Notes: generated by a model from the sequence alone, not told the origin. Counted from the stretch's first letter, positions 34,623 through 47,589 are shown. The stretch is DNA of 64,000 bases from Parascedosporium putredinis (GCA_949357655.1 CASHTG010000019.1:1116001-1180000); one strand, 5' to 3'. Numbers and translations: made by a program.

Positions 34623-35256
34623 CATAACCCCTTCTTCTATGTACAGCCCGCCCTTATCTACCACCTCTCTCGTCTTCCGTCTCTTCTTTACCTCGCAGTG
34701 CACATACTCGAGAGATCAAAGGGGATGCAGTGACTCAATCAACGTGGGGGCATTACTGACACGAAATAATAGCGTAAATCGATGAAAAACAATCAATCTC
34801 GCCGATTAAGAGTTGACTTTCGGCATAAATTGCTTGCGGCGCGAGCTGGCGCGGGTGGAAGGGACAAACTGGACAGCAACATGGCTCAAGCGTGGCCTTG
34901 AGATGGGATAGAAACTGGATGACATCCCCCTCCTTTTTCTTTTTGGGGACTTCTTTGTCTTATTTCTTTCTACCACGTACATACATTGAACGATTCGAAG
35001 AAAATAAAAGTACATACACCAGCTTTGCGTTTCCCGTCGGACCTCTTTCTATTTCTGTTCCGGTGCTGTCCTGCTGGCTCCGTCTACCGTCGGTACATGC
35101 ACGCAAAATGCTGCGACCAAGCTTTTAGCTAGCACTGCCCTCGTAACCTAGATGAAATATGGTATGTGGCCCATGACCGAGGACTATCCTCACCACGGAG
35201 AAAAAGCGAGAACGGAGCAGCCGATAAGGGACCATTTCATCGAGCCCTCATTCTTT
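34623..35256. other. Convergent intergenic GH131 / small secreted protein
   Basis: Shared 3' flanks; no gene seen. The possible extra GH131 exon (~34700-34731) falls here. Confidence 0.5.
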
Positions 35257-35553
35257 TTACACTGGGCATACGCCAATGACCTCCCGCAGCGCGCCACCAT
35301 GCTCCCACAGGCCGGTGAGGGGATTATAGTTCCCAGAGGGCGGCACCCATCGGTGGCAGTAGAGCAGGCCTTCTTGGCAGTACTTGGTAAGACATACGAT
35401 TTCTACCACGGGGGTTGTGAGGGACTCTTCCGGCGGTGTCGCTGTCTCGGTGGGCAGGGCGGGGAGTCCGGACTCGGAAACGGTGGTGGGGTGGGGCAGG
35501 GCGGCGGCGGTGCCGAGAAGGAGGAGTAGCTGACCGAGGGGTGAAGGACGCAT
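35257..35553 (-). CDS. Small secreted cysteine-containing protein, function unknown
   Basis: 98 aa, intronless. A clear signal peptide (MRPSPLGQLLLLLGTAAALP) precedes a Pro/Thr/Ser-rich linker. The C-terminal part has four Cys (VEIVCLTKYCQEG, LLYCHRW, IGVCPV), an even number that could form two disulphides. No homologous family was recognised. Convergent with and 634 bp from the GH131 gene. Size, export signal and Cys content fit a small secreted protein or effector-like class, which is a description and not a function. Confidence 0.7.
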   Translation of the reverse strand: MRPSPLGQLLLLLGTAAALPHPTTVSESGLPALPTETATPPEESLTTPVVEIVCLTKYCQEGLLYCHRWVPPSGNYNPLTGLWEHGGALREVIGVCPV

Positions 35554-36874
35554 TTTGACAAGTTGGCGGGGTTCCTTTGGGTATTGAGCTCTTTCTTATT
35601 TACTCTGCCGTTGACAGGAGAGAAATGGCTTATGTGCGGGCGTGGAGGAGGCTGTTTGAGCGTGTAGGTTGAGCTGGGTGGGAGATGAGAGAGATGCGAC
35701 CGATTCGGAAGAGTGCGACTTGAAGAATTGTTGATGCTACTCGTTGCTATGCGTAGGAGTGTGCCTTGGAGTAAGATCTTTTCGAGATGAACCTTGAAGA
35801 GAAAGAGACAAGAACTACAGAGACACAGCCGGAATATATAAAGATATATCTATACAAGAGCTGGAAGACAATGTTCATCAAGCGATAGCGACGAAGCCCG
35901 TCTTGACCGGCTTTTCCCCTTGAAGAAATTCCCCTCCGGCAGATATGGCTGTCCAAATGAAGCGGACCCCAATCTCGGCTCGAGTTGATCCTCTTTTCGC
36001 GTTGACGACATTTTACTTTTTTCTTTTTACTATTTTCCCTTTCTTTCTTTCTTGCTTTCTTCAAGCGCACTCCTTTGATCGCAAGGATGCAGCGCTGAGT
36101 AGTTGGCCCGATGGGTTGAGTGAGATCAGCGGTGGAAGCACCGATCCGGGTGGGGACGTCATTCCGAGCTGCGAATAAGACATGATATCATGTCGCCGAC
36201 GAGGTCCTTTGCCCCGACAAAGGGACGCGCTCGGCGGGCGTTTATGGAATTCTGCGCCCCCTGACCCGTCTGGAGATGGAGAGATGAAAGCCTTTTCAGA
36301 GGAAACATAGGGGAAAGTCGAAGTGTGTCTTTTGCATCTTTGAATCTTGTCAAGAAGATGGTGGCTGTGGGTGCGGGCAGCGAACTGCCGACGTGGTACC
36401 TATGGCCATAAATGTACCAAGACAGCAGGTGGTAGTTCGATGAAGCTGTCTGGGGGCTTCAATGTTCGATATGTGACGCTCTTGGGTTTGGATTGGATAC
36501 GAGCCAGCTTCCATTGCCTTGGTTCGCCATCATGGCTCCGCCATCAGTCTTTATTTACGATGCACAACGCATATTGACCAATATACTCTACGACATGCTG
36601 GGGTGGCCGTGTCGTCACTGACCCGTCAAGGCAGTCTAAATCAACCCAACCCTTATTACTGTTGGTAGATTTCTCTCTCGAGATATCCAGAATCTAGCCC
36701 TACATGTACTCATTTTCCCATTTCTCGCTCTCGGGGAAACCACTTTTCTTTTCCCAATTGCTTCCGAGCCCGAGTCTCCACTTCGCGGCAAAGCGTAACG
36801 TGTACATTCTCACAAGACAGACAGTGATTATCTATAGATATAGATTCTACCCAAAAAAGAATCGAGAATCATGC
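35554..36874. other. Intergenic, no gene recognised (~1.3 kb)
   Basis: Promoter side of the small secreted protein gene (TATA-like AGATATATCTATA near 35840) and the 3' flank of the MAPEG gene. Confidence 0.5.
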
Positions 36875-37605
36875 TCAAGACAGGGCATGACCAGCCTTGA
36901 GGAACAGGAAATAATGGGCCACATACTAGCCCCCAGAACACGGACCGAAGGGGAGAAAAGGCCCTGTTGTCCTGGAGCCAGATGTAGGTGATGAGGTACA
37001 GCACACGGCTGATGACGTACAGAGAGGAGAGCCAGTTCAGTATGTTCCTGTCAAGCTGGGCGATGTTGCCCGCCACGACCGCCGCGGCGTAGAGGCCGAG
37101 GGTCTCAAGCGAGTTGCTTGAGGCGGACTTGGCGCGGATGATGCGTCGCTTGATCTAAAAGCATGCCCGGACACACGAGTTTACGGTATTAAGATCAAGA
37201 AAAAGAAGGCTATTCCTCGCAAGGATAGACGGATATGGAAAGACGGAGATCAAAGGGGTCTTGGGCACTCACAGTCTTGTCCAGGGTAGAGTCGCTGGCA
37301 ATGGTGGCCTCGAACTGGCGAGGGTTGTCCGGGTTGTACCTCGAGAGGCCTGACGAGACCCCATAAGCGTGAGGAGCCATGGCCAGAAAAAGGCCAATGG
37401 GGACCTATACCATTAGCCAATGCCCATACTTGTCATCTCACCAAAGAACAAAAAGCCCCCGTTTTGGTGGGTGGGGAGGGTGTTGCGAGACAAGCACTTT
37501 GCATAGTCTTCCCGCCCTGCAAAGGCGCACCCGCTCGAGAAAATGGTGCAGAGCACGACGTACCGTATACAACGAAATGTTGTTTTCGAACTCGATGAAA
37601 CCCAT
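36875..37605 (-). CDS. MAPEG-family membrane protein (glutathione/eicosanoid type)
   Basis: About 150 aa in three exons, 37564-37605 (14 codons, MGFIEFENNISLYT), 37273-37404 and about 36875-37154, with GTACGT and GTGAGT donors. Features of the four-helix MAPEG fold: a first hydrophobic segment IGLFLAMAPHAYG, the loop TIKRRIIRAKSASSNSLETL containing the family's Arg-x-x-Arg-Ala/Asn-type glutathione-binding region, then LGLYAAAVVAGNIA and SSLYVISRVLYLITYIWL. The end is uncertain: the literal frame runs to 36828, but a frame change near 36915 gives LFLKAGHALS, closer to the family end. Such enzymes conjugate glutathione or reduce peroxides in ER membranes; the fungal role is unassigned. Confidence 0.75.
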
Positions 37606-39691
37606 GATGACGACGATGACGGTGGATAGCAACGCAGCTGCAGGAAGGGCAATGGTGATGAAAACAACTTAGTTGCAGTTCTATTGACTGGCGACGGGTG
37701 CAAAAGTGAAGAATTGAGAAAGTCGTTCAACAATTCGCCGAGCCTGGACCAAGTTCGCGGAATCGTGTTGGAGGCACGAGTTTTTGGAGGGTTGTTATTC
37801 CTAGTCCCGGCATATATACAGCTCTGAGCTCCGGCTCCTGGCGCGGAAGAATTAATGACCCGAAACGGGCTAGGATCTCGGTGCCTTGGGGTTCCATTCC
37901 ATCCAGTCTCTATTATTGCCACTGACGTGCAACACTGATCGAAGCCTGCACCGAGGCTCACTTATTGGGCGGGCCAGCCAATCTTGGCCAGTGGGAAGGC
38001 CGGACGATTCTGCTAGGCACTCTGGCTTCCGTGTCACAAAGAGTGAGGATGGGGCAGTGTACGCTCGCTCCGATCCAACACTTGCTCGGGTTGGACCCTG
38101 GTCAACTCTACAATTCCCTGTTTCTTGTTTCTCCAAATGAAAAGAAGGAAGAACAAAAAACCACAGAGCTCGAGGAGCTGCTTCTTTATGGATCATCTTC
38201 TTGGTGTGATTTTCTCCCCATTCTCGACGTTTGACACCGTAGATCGCACTGCCCTGCCCTGCGGACCGGGTGGCAAGAGTGGGCACGGGGATCTTTGCCC
38301 CAAAACGACGGAGGGGCCGCCGAGAATCTGTGCAAGCGAATCAGTTTGGCTCCAGTTCAGAATAGGAAGCAAGGTAACATATCAACACCTGGCGTTGTAT
38401 GACAGCAGACCGATCGCGTCGATCATCAGGGTTCCCTCAGGGTCTTCATTCCAATTCACCGTCGGCCTACACGTATTACCTTCAATGCCCGTAGTAGCCG
38501 ACCGAGGACCGATTTGATATCCATCCGCAGATGTAGACTAGCTGATCCATCATGGATGGCTGGTGTAACCACGCTCCTTGGAAAATACGCTCCGATCCAA
38601 TAACACACGCGCCAACCTCTACCTTAGCTGCTAGCGTGTGCGCTTTCAACAATAGACCCAAACGCTCCAAACGCTCCAAAGTGGGGGAACAAGCCCTACA
38701 TAGGTCCATGAGATCAAACACCCCATCATCAGCCATCATCAGACCATTCGATAGTGGAGTGATACAAGTAGAGCAGTCGATGGCTTCGGCGCCTGAGGAG
38801 ACCTGAACGGGCCTAGAACAAGCCAGAAAGAATAGTTTGCATAATTCCGTCATTTCTCAACTCCATCTCTTTGCCCTCCCCCACCATTGGCCCCCTCGCT
38901 TCCACGACTTGCTCAAGTTCCCATTTGGGCGACGACGTCTCCCCTCGCCATCGCCTTTCTTAGCCGCCACGAGGGCCTGTCCGTCTAGTCCCGAAGAATT
39001 TAAGCTTGTCTGAGCGCCAAGCCCACCGTTCTTAGTAGAAAACTGGGGAGGGCATGTGAAGGCCGGAAGCCCGGAAACAATGACCGGGACTGCAACGATG
39101 GTGCGCAGCTTCCCCTTTAGCTCGGCTCCATACCTCCTCCACACCCTCGTCTTCACACCTTGACGCATTCGCACCTTGACACATTCACACCTTTGCCTCT
39201 TCGCACCTTTACACCTTCCACCCCTCGTTTCAAGGCCAAGTCGAAACTCCCTCGCCCTCGCCCTCGCCCTCGCCATATACCCACTCCCACCCCCTTCTGC
39301 TCCCACCGCGGCGAGATGACGAGCCCTTCTTAACACCCCCTCCCTAACCCCTTGGCTATAGTGGTACCTATTATTGCATCTTGACCATCTCGACTGCTAG
39401 CCTGTCGATCGCTTGTCAGATTCCAGCCCGCTGGTTTGGATGGTGAGCCCACCCTCTCTGCCGTACACTAGGCATCTAGCAGCGACAAAGGTGCGAGCAG
39501 TCTGGACGTCATCTTGGACAGACGGTCACCCGGTTCTCGAGTGATCGACTGCAGGCGGCGTGTGATCATGCGGGTTCAGCAGAGCTTAGGTCGTCTTGAT
39601 AAGCATCTGCGTAAGGGGCATGCGTTCAAGACAGGCATCTACGTGCTCGCGTTAGGTGTTGTATCTGTGAATCATCCCGGCAGGAGGAAAC

Positions 39692-39721
39692 AAGAAAGAA
39701 AGAAAGAAAGAAAGAAAGAAA
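39692..39721 (+). repeat. (AAGA)7 microsatellite
   Basis: Seven perfect tetranucleotide units within the gene-poor region, 39 bases before a TA repeat. Confidence 0.95.
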
Positions 39722-39760
39722 CGAAACTAGAACTAGTCCGAAGAAACGCAAGAGATAATG

Positions 39761-39785
39761 TATATATATATATATATATATATAT
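39761..39785 (+). repeat. (TA)12 microsatellite
   Basis: Twenty-five bases of alternating T and A in the gene-poor region. Confidence 0.95.
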
Positions 39786-42700
39786 CCTCCCCTTCCTTCA
39801 GAAACCCACGACCTTTCTTGCACTTCTTGTTCCCGAGACAAGGCCAGGTCGAAACCTCGAAAACTAGATTATCCAAATTCCCACTGCCCGCCGCTATCTG
39901 GTTTTGTTGTCGTTAGGGCTAGAGAGGATATTCGTCCACCCATGGATTGGTGCAAAGGACCAGGAAGATCCCATCAAGTATGAGTGGGATTGCTGCCCCC
40001 TCGGTGATCTCCTTTCCCCTTTTCGCTTCCAACGTCCAATGGGCTGGTATTAGCTACATCTCGCTTCGCAATTCGTCTTCCACACCCTCTTTGGCAAGGA
40101 GGACCCCTACCCTGGCTGTTCGTATCTTTAAGAACTGCCGCATATGCCTGCTTTGGTCGGGACCTATCAGTGTATGTCGCAGCACCCCCTCTTATATCCT
40201 CGCTAGACTGGTGGTGTCTTGGGAATACCAGAAAAAGAACAAAAAAGAAGCGAGAGAGAAAGAGAAGAGGGTGGGGGACGTTCGTCAAAGTAGCGTGGTG
40301 ATAGCGCTAATAATGCAGCCACGGTTTCTGAGCTAAGCCCCCGCCCAAAACCTCACGCAGCCTCGCGTCCCCTTCGAACTTTTGCCAACATAATGCCTTC
40401 GCCCTCCTCCAACCCGCACATCTCACTTGCCCTCACCGAGACGGCGGGGCTTTTCAGATACGAAGAAAAGATGATAGAAAAGTTCCCAATTTGATCAGTG
40501 GCCCTTGGCGAGAAGTGCGTGCCCTCCTTGTTGACCTTGATCCAACCTTGAGCCAGCACTGTCGAATGTCACTGTCTGGACAGTATGTCCCGCCAACGAG
40601 TCTCTGCTCCCAGTCGGCGCCGCCTCCCTCTCGACTTCAATATATCCTCACCCTCCAACCCCCGCCGCCGACAGCTCAACGCCCTCAACGCTTCTGTCAT
40701 TACTTGCTGTCATGATACTCCTTTCTCCGATGATATGACGCGTGCACGGATCCCGAAGTCTACATAAAGTCTGGTGGTGGTTTTCGCCTGGGGAACTTTG
40801 TTTCCTTACCGGCCGTCCGCCTGCTTCCGTCTGCCTGCGTGGGTGCCGATCTCTCACGACACACAGATGCGGATTGCCTGTTTCGGTCCAAGACGCTAAC
40901 GCCAAAATATCAAGAAGCACATGGAGTAGAACAGAGCATCAGACCTCCACTATCCTCGTTCAGAAACAGCCCGCGGGAACGGTGAACGCGCGTCGTGTTC
41001 TTTCTTGTTCTCGGCCCTTGAAATTTCGTGCCCAGTGCCGTGCCGGGGATCCCGCTTTCTTTGTCGTCTTTTTCTCTTCTTTTTGTTCTTTTCCTTTTTC
41101 TAATACGAAGGAATAGGAACATAGTTGAGAGGTGTGGTACAGAGCGTGTTTCCCCTCATGAGGTGCGGGCGAATCTGCAACCCCTACCCACGTAGCCTCG
41201 CTCCATGCCGAGCACCGTTGGCTGGCCCAATCCACAGCCAACGAGTTAAGAAATAATGCCCTCAGCGTGTCCGGAGATACGTAATTTTTGGGCACCTTGT
41301 GCTGTTGGTCTCCCAAGGGAGGTTGGTATAAGCTCACCAGCGATATGTCCCACCCACCTTCATGAACCACCCCTCATCCATGCAACGGTGACTGTTTGTA
41401 CACCAAAAGTTCATTGGTGAAACGCTATTCAAGCCATTTCATTGTCTTGCGCACTCTATAGCAACCCATCCCCGTCTCGTCCTGCACGAGATTAAAAGAG
41501 AGATTTGATATATGATGGCGTTACTGGACTTGCATACGTTGGTTGTATTGAACGCTGTGGCTCTTGACTATCATCACGCCCCCACCCTTTTGAATACCAT
41601 CGTGGACTGGCCTTCCGCCTTTGGTTCGACAAGCGACCTTGGGAAACTTCAGTTGAGCGAAATCGCCTAGGGCCGAGGCAGCTGCCTCGTGGGACGAGCA
41701 CGGTGCGTGTGCGTAAGTTGGTCCCTCCCATCACCGCTCGATGGGTCGCGTTGCACCCTTCCGCAAAGATTCTCAAGACCGAATTAGGGTCGCCTAGATA
41801 CGAAGCTTGCGAAGTTGTGAGATTCTGCGCCGCGTTTTGATTGCTTATCGATGTCGAATGTCGGCGGGTAGGACGGATTTTATGGTAGAATAACGAAGGC
41901 CAACTCCGCGTAATTGACTGGGAACAACAAGATATGTGCACTTGATTGCGAAGATCAATAGACGTACGGGAAGCTCCGGAGACAGGGTGGAAGAGGTGTG
42001 AGGGATGGGGGCAGGGGGCATGGCGTGAAGGAGGGCGCGTGCGTGCGGGGTGTGTAAGACCAGACCCCCATACCCAACTTGAACTCAGACAGCGAGGCAC
42101 GTGTTTCTCGTGCGACCAACACTAGCCCTCTCGACGAGGCTTGTAATCGCTATTATGTTATCGTTACTTATAGTTATCTTGCCTTCAATCTCTGGCTCGA
42201 TCCCTCTTGTCCCTCTAGTCGATGTTTTGACAACTGTGGCTGTAGGGTCTAGTTTGTGCTACCTGATTTGACACCTCCATGCCCATCTGGAGAGGCCCCG
42301 CCGCTAGTTCTTGTAGGTGGGTAGTAAGATACGGGATACTTGTCGAAGAGAAGATGGTGAGATATTGACCTCGCGCCGATCCCAAGAGAGAAAAAGCAAA
42401 GAAGAAAGAAGAATGATTGGAGCCAAGTGGGAATTCGGTGTTTTGGCCCGCGCTAGCCTTTGATGCACCCGCCTCCATTGGCTTCAGATACGCGGTTCCG
42501 CCGTAACTCTGCCCAGTTTGTGGAGGCCAAGTCGAAGAAAAGTGAGTCCATTGCCTTCTCGGTCAGAGGGATGCCCGCTTGGCGTGAGACGTGATGAGTG
42601 TGGCCCACATTGAAGTATCCTCAGGGCATAGGTGATGGAACAGATGGCTCTACGAATGAGGGGCAGGAAAGGGAGTAAGGGCCGGACATGAAAGCTGGAA

Positions 42701-45443
42701 AGAGGCGGGTATACGACAAGGTAATGGGGCCGCAGCATGGACATCTCGCCTCCTTCAGTTGCCTGCAGTACACCTCATCCCGCCCTTCACCCCTCTCCCC
42801 TCTCCTCTCTCCTTATCTCAGTACCTGCGAGCACCACGGATAGACCAAGGGGAGAAAAAGCAAATTGGCACGGACACCTAAGAGGGTTGTACGGTTTAGA
42901 TGTCCTCACGGGAATATCTCCCGGCTGCGGCTGATGTTGGCAGTAGAAAGGCGTTGCTCAGGTTAGGCTCGGGATAACCATGTCCCGGCCACCAGCGAAG
43001 TGGTGGCGGAAACTCAGGGAGCAAAGAAAGCCCGTTCCGGTGTGTAAGAGGGAGATCTTGTGGCCGTGGCCATCCGGAGGTTTCGTGAAGAGGCTAAGGG
43101 AGACCCTTGGGGTCCAGGGGGTGTTTCCATCAATTCCTTGGTACGGACCAAGGAAAGGAAGAGAAACGTGTTGCTAGTGAGTGCCTCTTCGCCTTTTCTT
43201 CTTTTTCTTAATGTTTATTCTTCCTTTCGCTTCCCATTTTAGCATGCCTGCCTTCCGGAGGCCAACAGAATCGTGACCTTGCCGCTGGTAGGTTTACACC
43301 GTCGCCCAGCTTTAAGGCCGGATATGGCCGGAAACACGGCCTCTCGTTGGGAGAGAAAGCGCGACCCGAACAAGACGGATCGGCACGGTATCCTAGGGAG
43401 CCAGTTTCCATTCTTGGAAAGTGTGCATCCTGGACATCGGCGCCCTTCACCGGGCTCAGGCCCTTGGCCATCCTGCCAGAGTTGCTCTCAACCACTAGCT
43501 GCTAGCCCTGCTAAGTCTAGTAGGAAGGTTTGAGCTCTGCATCTCGAAGGGTCAAGTAGATTCCAATAATCGATTGATACCTCGCTAGCCCCATCAGTAA
43601 CGGCGGGAGTTACGTGGAAGTCGACGCGCGGTGTGGGTGGAATCAATATTGACCAATTGATGGGATTCAGGACCTAAGCTCCCCTCGCCGTATTGGCGTG
43701 CTCAGCCTAAAGATCAATTGTTCACTGTTCTTCCATGCACTCGAGCAATGGGCCCTCGTGTTTTAAAGAGTCGTTAGTGCGGGTGTGGATCGTTATCGCG
43801 GTGCGTGAGTCTCAAGGTTGTAGCAATGAGAGCTGATTGATGATTGATCCACTTATAATTCATGTTCACGCCTTCCTCGCTCCTCGCCAAGCCTGAAGCA
43901 TCAATCGCTCTGTCCTCTTAGAAACCAATTGGTCCTTCCAACGAAGCCCCACGCGTCTAGGTTGTACAAGTCCACGAGAGTAATTCCCCAAGCGTAGCGC
44001 CACCATTATCACTGGTCATACTTCCCTTGATCAAGAGAGACTGGAGCGGGATTAGGAGCGATAGTGGAAAGGGCGTCCTCTTCGAAACCGGCTGGCAGTG
44101 GAGTCCAATGATGGGGCTATGGGCGAGTGCTCTTTCCCGTCACGCCCGTTGGCTCGTGATTAGCAAGCAACCCTTGCCCCCACTAAACCGGAAGGAGCAG
44201 AGAGCTCTTTAAGGCGAGCTGCGTTCGCTATGTTCACATTGGCAGTGACAAACAAGCCTTGAAGCTTGTTTTTTTAACCCCGATGGTCCTGTCCTGCATC
44301 ACCCCGTGGTGATCGGCCTCGCTAATCCAGTAAGGTGTGGGCCCTAGACACCTCTTATCGTCCCTGAGCGTAGCCGGCTTCCTTGAAACCCGACACCAAA
44401 AATCATCAATTTGTAGTAACAATGGTGTTAGTAGCTATTTTCACTCTCGTCCCTCGATGGGTCCCTGGCAGGGGGGCAGACAAGCTAAAGAAATGAAAGA
44501 GAAAGAGCCATGCCAATACATCGAGCTAGTCCCCTCGAGAGGGCGCCTCAATCTCACCTTGGCGAGCCCGGTGGAGGCTGGATGCATGCACCGATTGCGC
44601 GCCGGCATGAGGGAAGGATCCAACCGGGGATGCAGGAAATCGGACGGGAAAGAGCCCTGCGAGCCCTCGAGACCGGAGGGCAAGGGGAAACTGAGGATTT
44701 GTTCTGACAACACTGGACGAGACGTTAGACTAATAAGAAGTCAACCGGTGTCTTCAGCCAGAGGATCGACACGCTCACAAGGTGCCGGGCGAGTGCAGCA
44801 TTTGGCGCACGTGGATGTTAGCACCACCGCATACCCGTCTTAGATCCTGACACCCCCTGGTGTTGCCTTTCATTGACCACGCCTGAAGCTTCAGTGTCCC
44901 GAACGCACTTCGTTGTTGCCCGCCCTCGCACCGCGCATACAGCTGCCCCACCCCGATCGCCTGTCAGCCACGAATCGACCCCTAGGCCTCAGCGCGGCCG
45001 TTCTTTCTCTTCTCTCCTTCGAATTGAAAACGCTGTTCTCTGGCTAGTTTTGCCCATCCCCGGTATCACGATCCCCAACGCAGCGGCTCAGCTAGGAACC
45101 GCGACCACGGGGACCTATGAATCGTTGGTGGGAAGACATTTTTGAGACGAACCCACCCTGTGCGCAATGATCCTTCATTGCACGTCCTGGTCTACGCCAT
45201 GCCGTCGTCGAGAAAGGTGAAGGCGCTGTACGAGTACCACTCCTCGCCATAGAGAATTATGTGTACTTTCAAAAGCACACATTCACTGATGGATGTGTTG
45301 AGCTTTAACCCCACTCCAATGCCCTTTGTCTTCGAAGCCGAGGTGGCACCCAGGCCTACGCCACCACATGTTCACTCGGATGCCCCGGCCAGGCCGAAAG
45401 CGGTAGTCCTGCCAGTTGCATATCATCGCCCGCGGGTCCAAGA

Positions 45444-45444
<1 letters not shown>

Positions 45445-45485
<41 letters not shown>
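45445..45485 (+). repeat. (CA)20 microsatellite
   Basis: Forty-one bases of perfect CA repeat. It gives spurious Thr-His and Cys-Val frames. Confidence 0.97.
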
Positions 45486-45488
<3 letters not shown>

Positions 45489-46984
45489 GTGGCACAACCT
45501 ATTTCGCCTCAAACCCGCAGCCCACCTAGACAGATGTAGTGGGGTGAAGCATTGCGGCAGAGGCATCACCATCCGCGGGGTTCTTTCCCTCCCCCATGGC
45601 TCACCAAACGTTGTGCTACCTACCCCCTGGATGATCTGATGTAAACTAAGCTCGCAACGGACCTGACAGTTACTTGCAGCGGCACGAACTCTGTATGGAG
45701 TGGGTGATAGGCAGGCAGGTCGGAGGTCCTCGCACATCGCCCTTGGAGTAGTGTAGATTTAAGCTGATACCTTCTTGCGCTTCTTCTTGAGATTCGCCGT
45801 CGTTTCAAAGGCATGCGAATAGAGGCAAGCGGCCATGGCAAGAACAAGCAACTGAAAAGCGGGAAACGGGACATTGGCGTCTTGTCTGCAGCCGTCTTCC
45901 GAGAGTAAGAGCAAAACAAGACCTTGCAGGAGGGGCGCAAAAGTAAGAAGCAAGGTATTGTGCTCGATCCTTCGACGCCGCCCCCTCGACCTAGCCTATC
46001 CGTCATCGCTCCGAGAAACAGATCACCTCTCAAACCCTCGACGGGCCGCGGGATACTGCAGCGGTGGCTTGAATCACCATGATGGCTGACTTGGGAATGG
46101 TATGCAATTCGAAGAAAAGGGCAAGAAGGAGGCGGAAGCGAGATTCTGTGATGGATATACCACAGACCTGGACACGGGAGCCTCGCCTAGTTTCCGTACA
46201 AGGTATCAGAGAATATCAGTGACCGTGGGCCGCGCTTGGAGGGTGGATCTCGCCATACGATATTAGCTCCTGAACTTGGAATTCGCCTCGGCGGGATCTC
46301 GTCCCCTTGATGGGGCTGAGCGAGCAACTAACAATAAAAAAGCAATCATACTCATTAGAGTGGATCCGTTTGGCGACAAACAGTTTCGCTCACAACTAAC
46401 CCAATCAAACAACCTTCTTCTTGGCTGGATTCTGCCCCCTTTGCCGGCAACTAGCGGATACTTTTATTTTTTATTATTTTTATTTTTATTTTCGGTCCAA
46501 TGAATTGTTTCCAAAAAGGGTCAGGTTCTGAGTCGGAACAGCTGGCTGTCCTTTACAACCATCTCGGTTTCGTGGTGCGTGTTCGAAGGAGACAGCCTGG
46601 TTGGATAGAACCGGTGACAACTCAAGTGGCGCCACCTGAAAACCAATACGCCCCTCTTCAAATCTCTTCCTCTTCCCCTTCTTAATAGTGGTGTTGGTGT
46701 TGTGCGTTGCCTCCAACCAGTCAGGTTTCCCTAGGCTCTGGCCCACCAGCGGCAAGTGCATGGAAGAAGGAAAGAGGGAATGCGGGCAAGGAATGAAGCA
46801 ATGATAAGCTTGAGAAGCTGATCTTTCTCTCAAGCTTCTGCAACACATTTGGAGGGGATCAAGCCCGGCCGGGGTTTCCTTGCTGGCAATCCGTGAAGTG
46901 CAGGGTTCTTGAGGGTGCCCCCAATTATCCAAGCGCATAGCACCCTTGGTGGGCTTTTTATTCTTTCTTTCCTTTTCTCTCGCC

Positions 46985-47001
46985 TTTTTTTTTTTTTTTT
47001 T
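46985..47001 (+). repeat. T17 homopolymer
   Basis: Intergenic poly-T tract; its length is uncertain given homopolymer error. Confidence 0.9.
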
Positions 47002-47589
47002 CCAAGGCTCCGCGCCTAGAAGTTGAAGTGCTGTCGAGATCAGGAACAAGTGACCCTAACTCATATGGAAGCAACCTAATAAACTGGGCTTTTGGGGGAA
47101 TAGGGTGGAATAGGGTGGGTGGACTATTAAGAAGATCACTAGACAGGAACACCCCATAATAACATCCACTCCCCTGTCGGGAAAGTTCCGCTTTGTCATG
47201 GTCCCCGAGATATTCTGATCTCACCTCTGAATCTTCCCTCTTGTTTTACTTTTATTTGGCTCTCCCACCTCCCCTCCCCCGTTTACTTTCGGGTTATCTG
47301 ACTGAAACGCACTGATAGCATTTCAGTCTCCTTTCGGCCAAGTCTGAGGCCATCCTTACTTACTCACTTGATCCCGCTCCTGTCTGTTCGCCGGCCACCA
47401 GAAGTGCTGGCTGCTCATCGAACTGGCTGTCTTGCCACTAACGACACCTTGGTGGGAGGAGAACCGGTTTCACCAACACTTGCCGCTTCTCGCCGGTGTG
47501 AGTCCCGAGTTCCCCAACATGGAACTATTCTCTCCGTTCGCACCAAGCAGTAACGGGGCTCGCCTCCGAGAACTCCCGTCCGTCCCGAG

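Larger units (their letters stand above)
37606..47589. other. Gene-poor region, about 10 kb without a recognised gene
   Basis: Both strands were read; no open frame here has a known domain, signal peptide with conserved body, or credible exon chain. Base composition is mixed, without the strong AT bias of RIP-mutated transposons, and no long terminal or inverted repeats were seen by eye. It contains the microsatellites at 39692-39785 and 45445-45485, a T17 run at 46985-47001, and short imperfect CACCTTGACACATTC-like repeats around 39150-39225. Frames such as 38482-38853 (-), 41492-42100 (-) and 44337-44843 (+) are judged chance. Confidence 0.5.

Noticed and set aside
26100..36200. A secondary-metabolite or nutrient-use cluster (transporter, GH131, TF)
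   Set aside because: No core biosynthetic enzyme is present, and the genes are separated by long gaps and unrelated housekeeping genes.
38482..38853. 123-codon minus-strand frame in the gene desert
   Set aside because: No homology sense, no signal peptide, no promoter or exon context; length is within chance.
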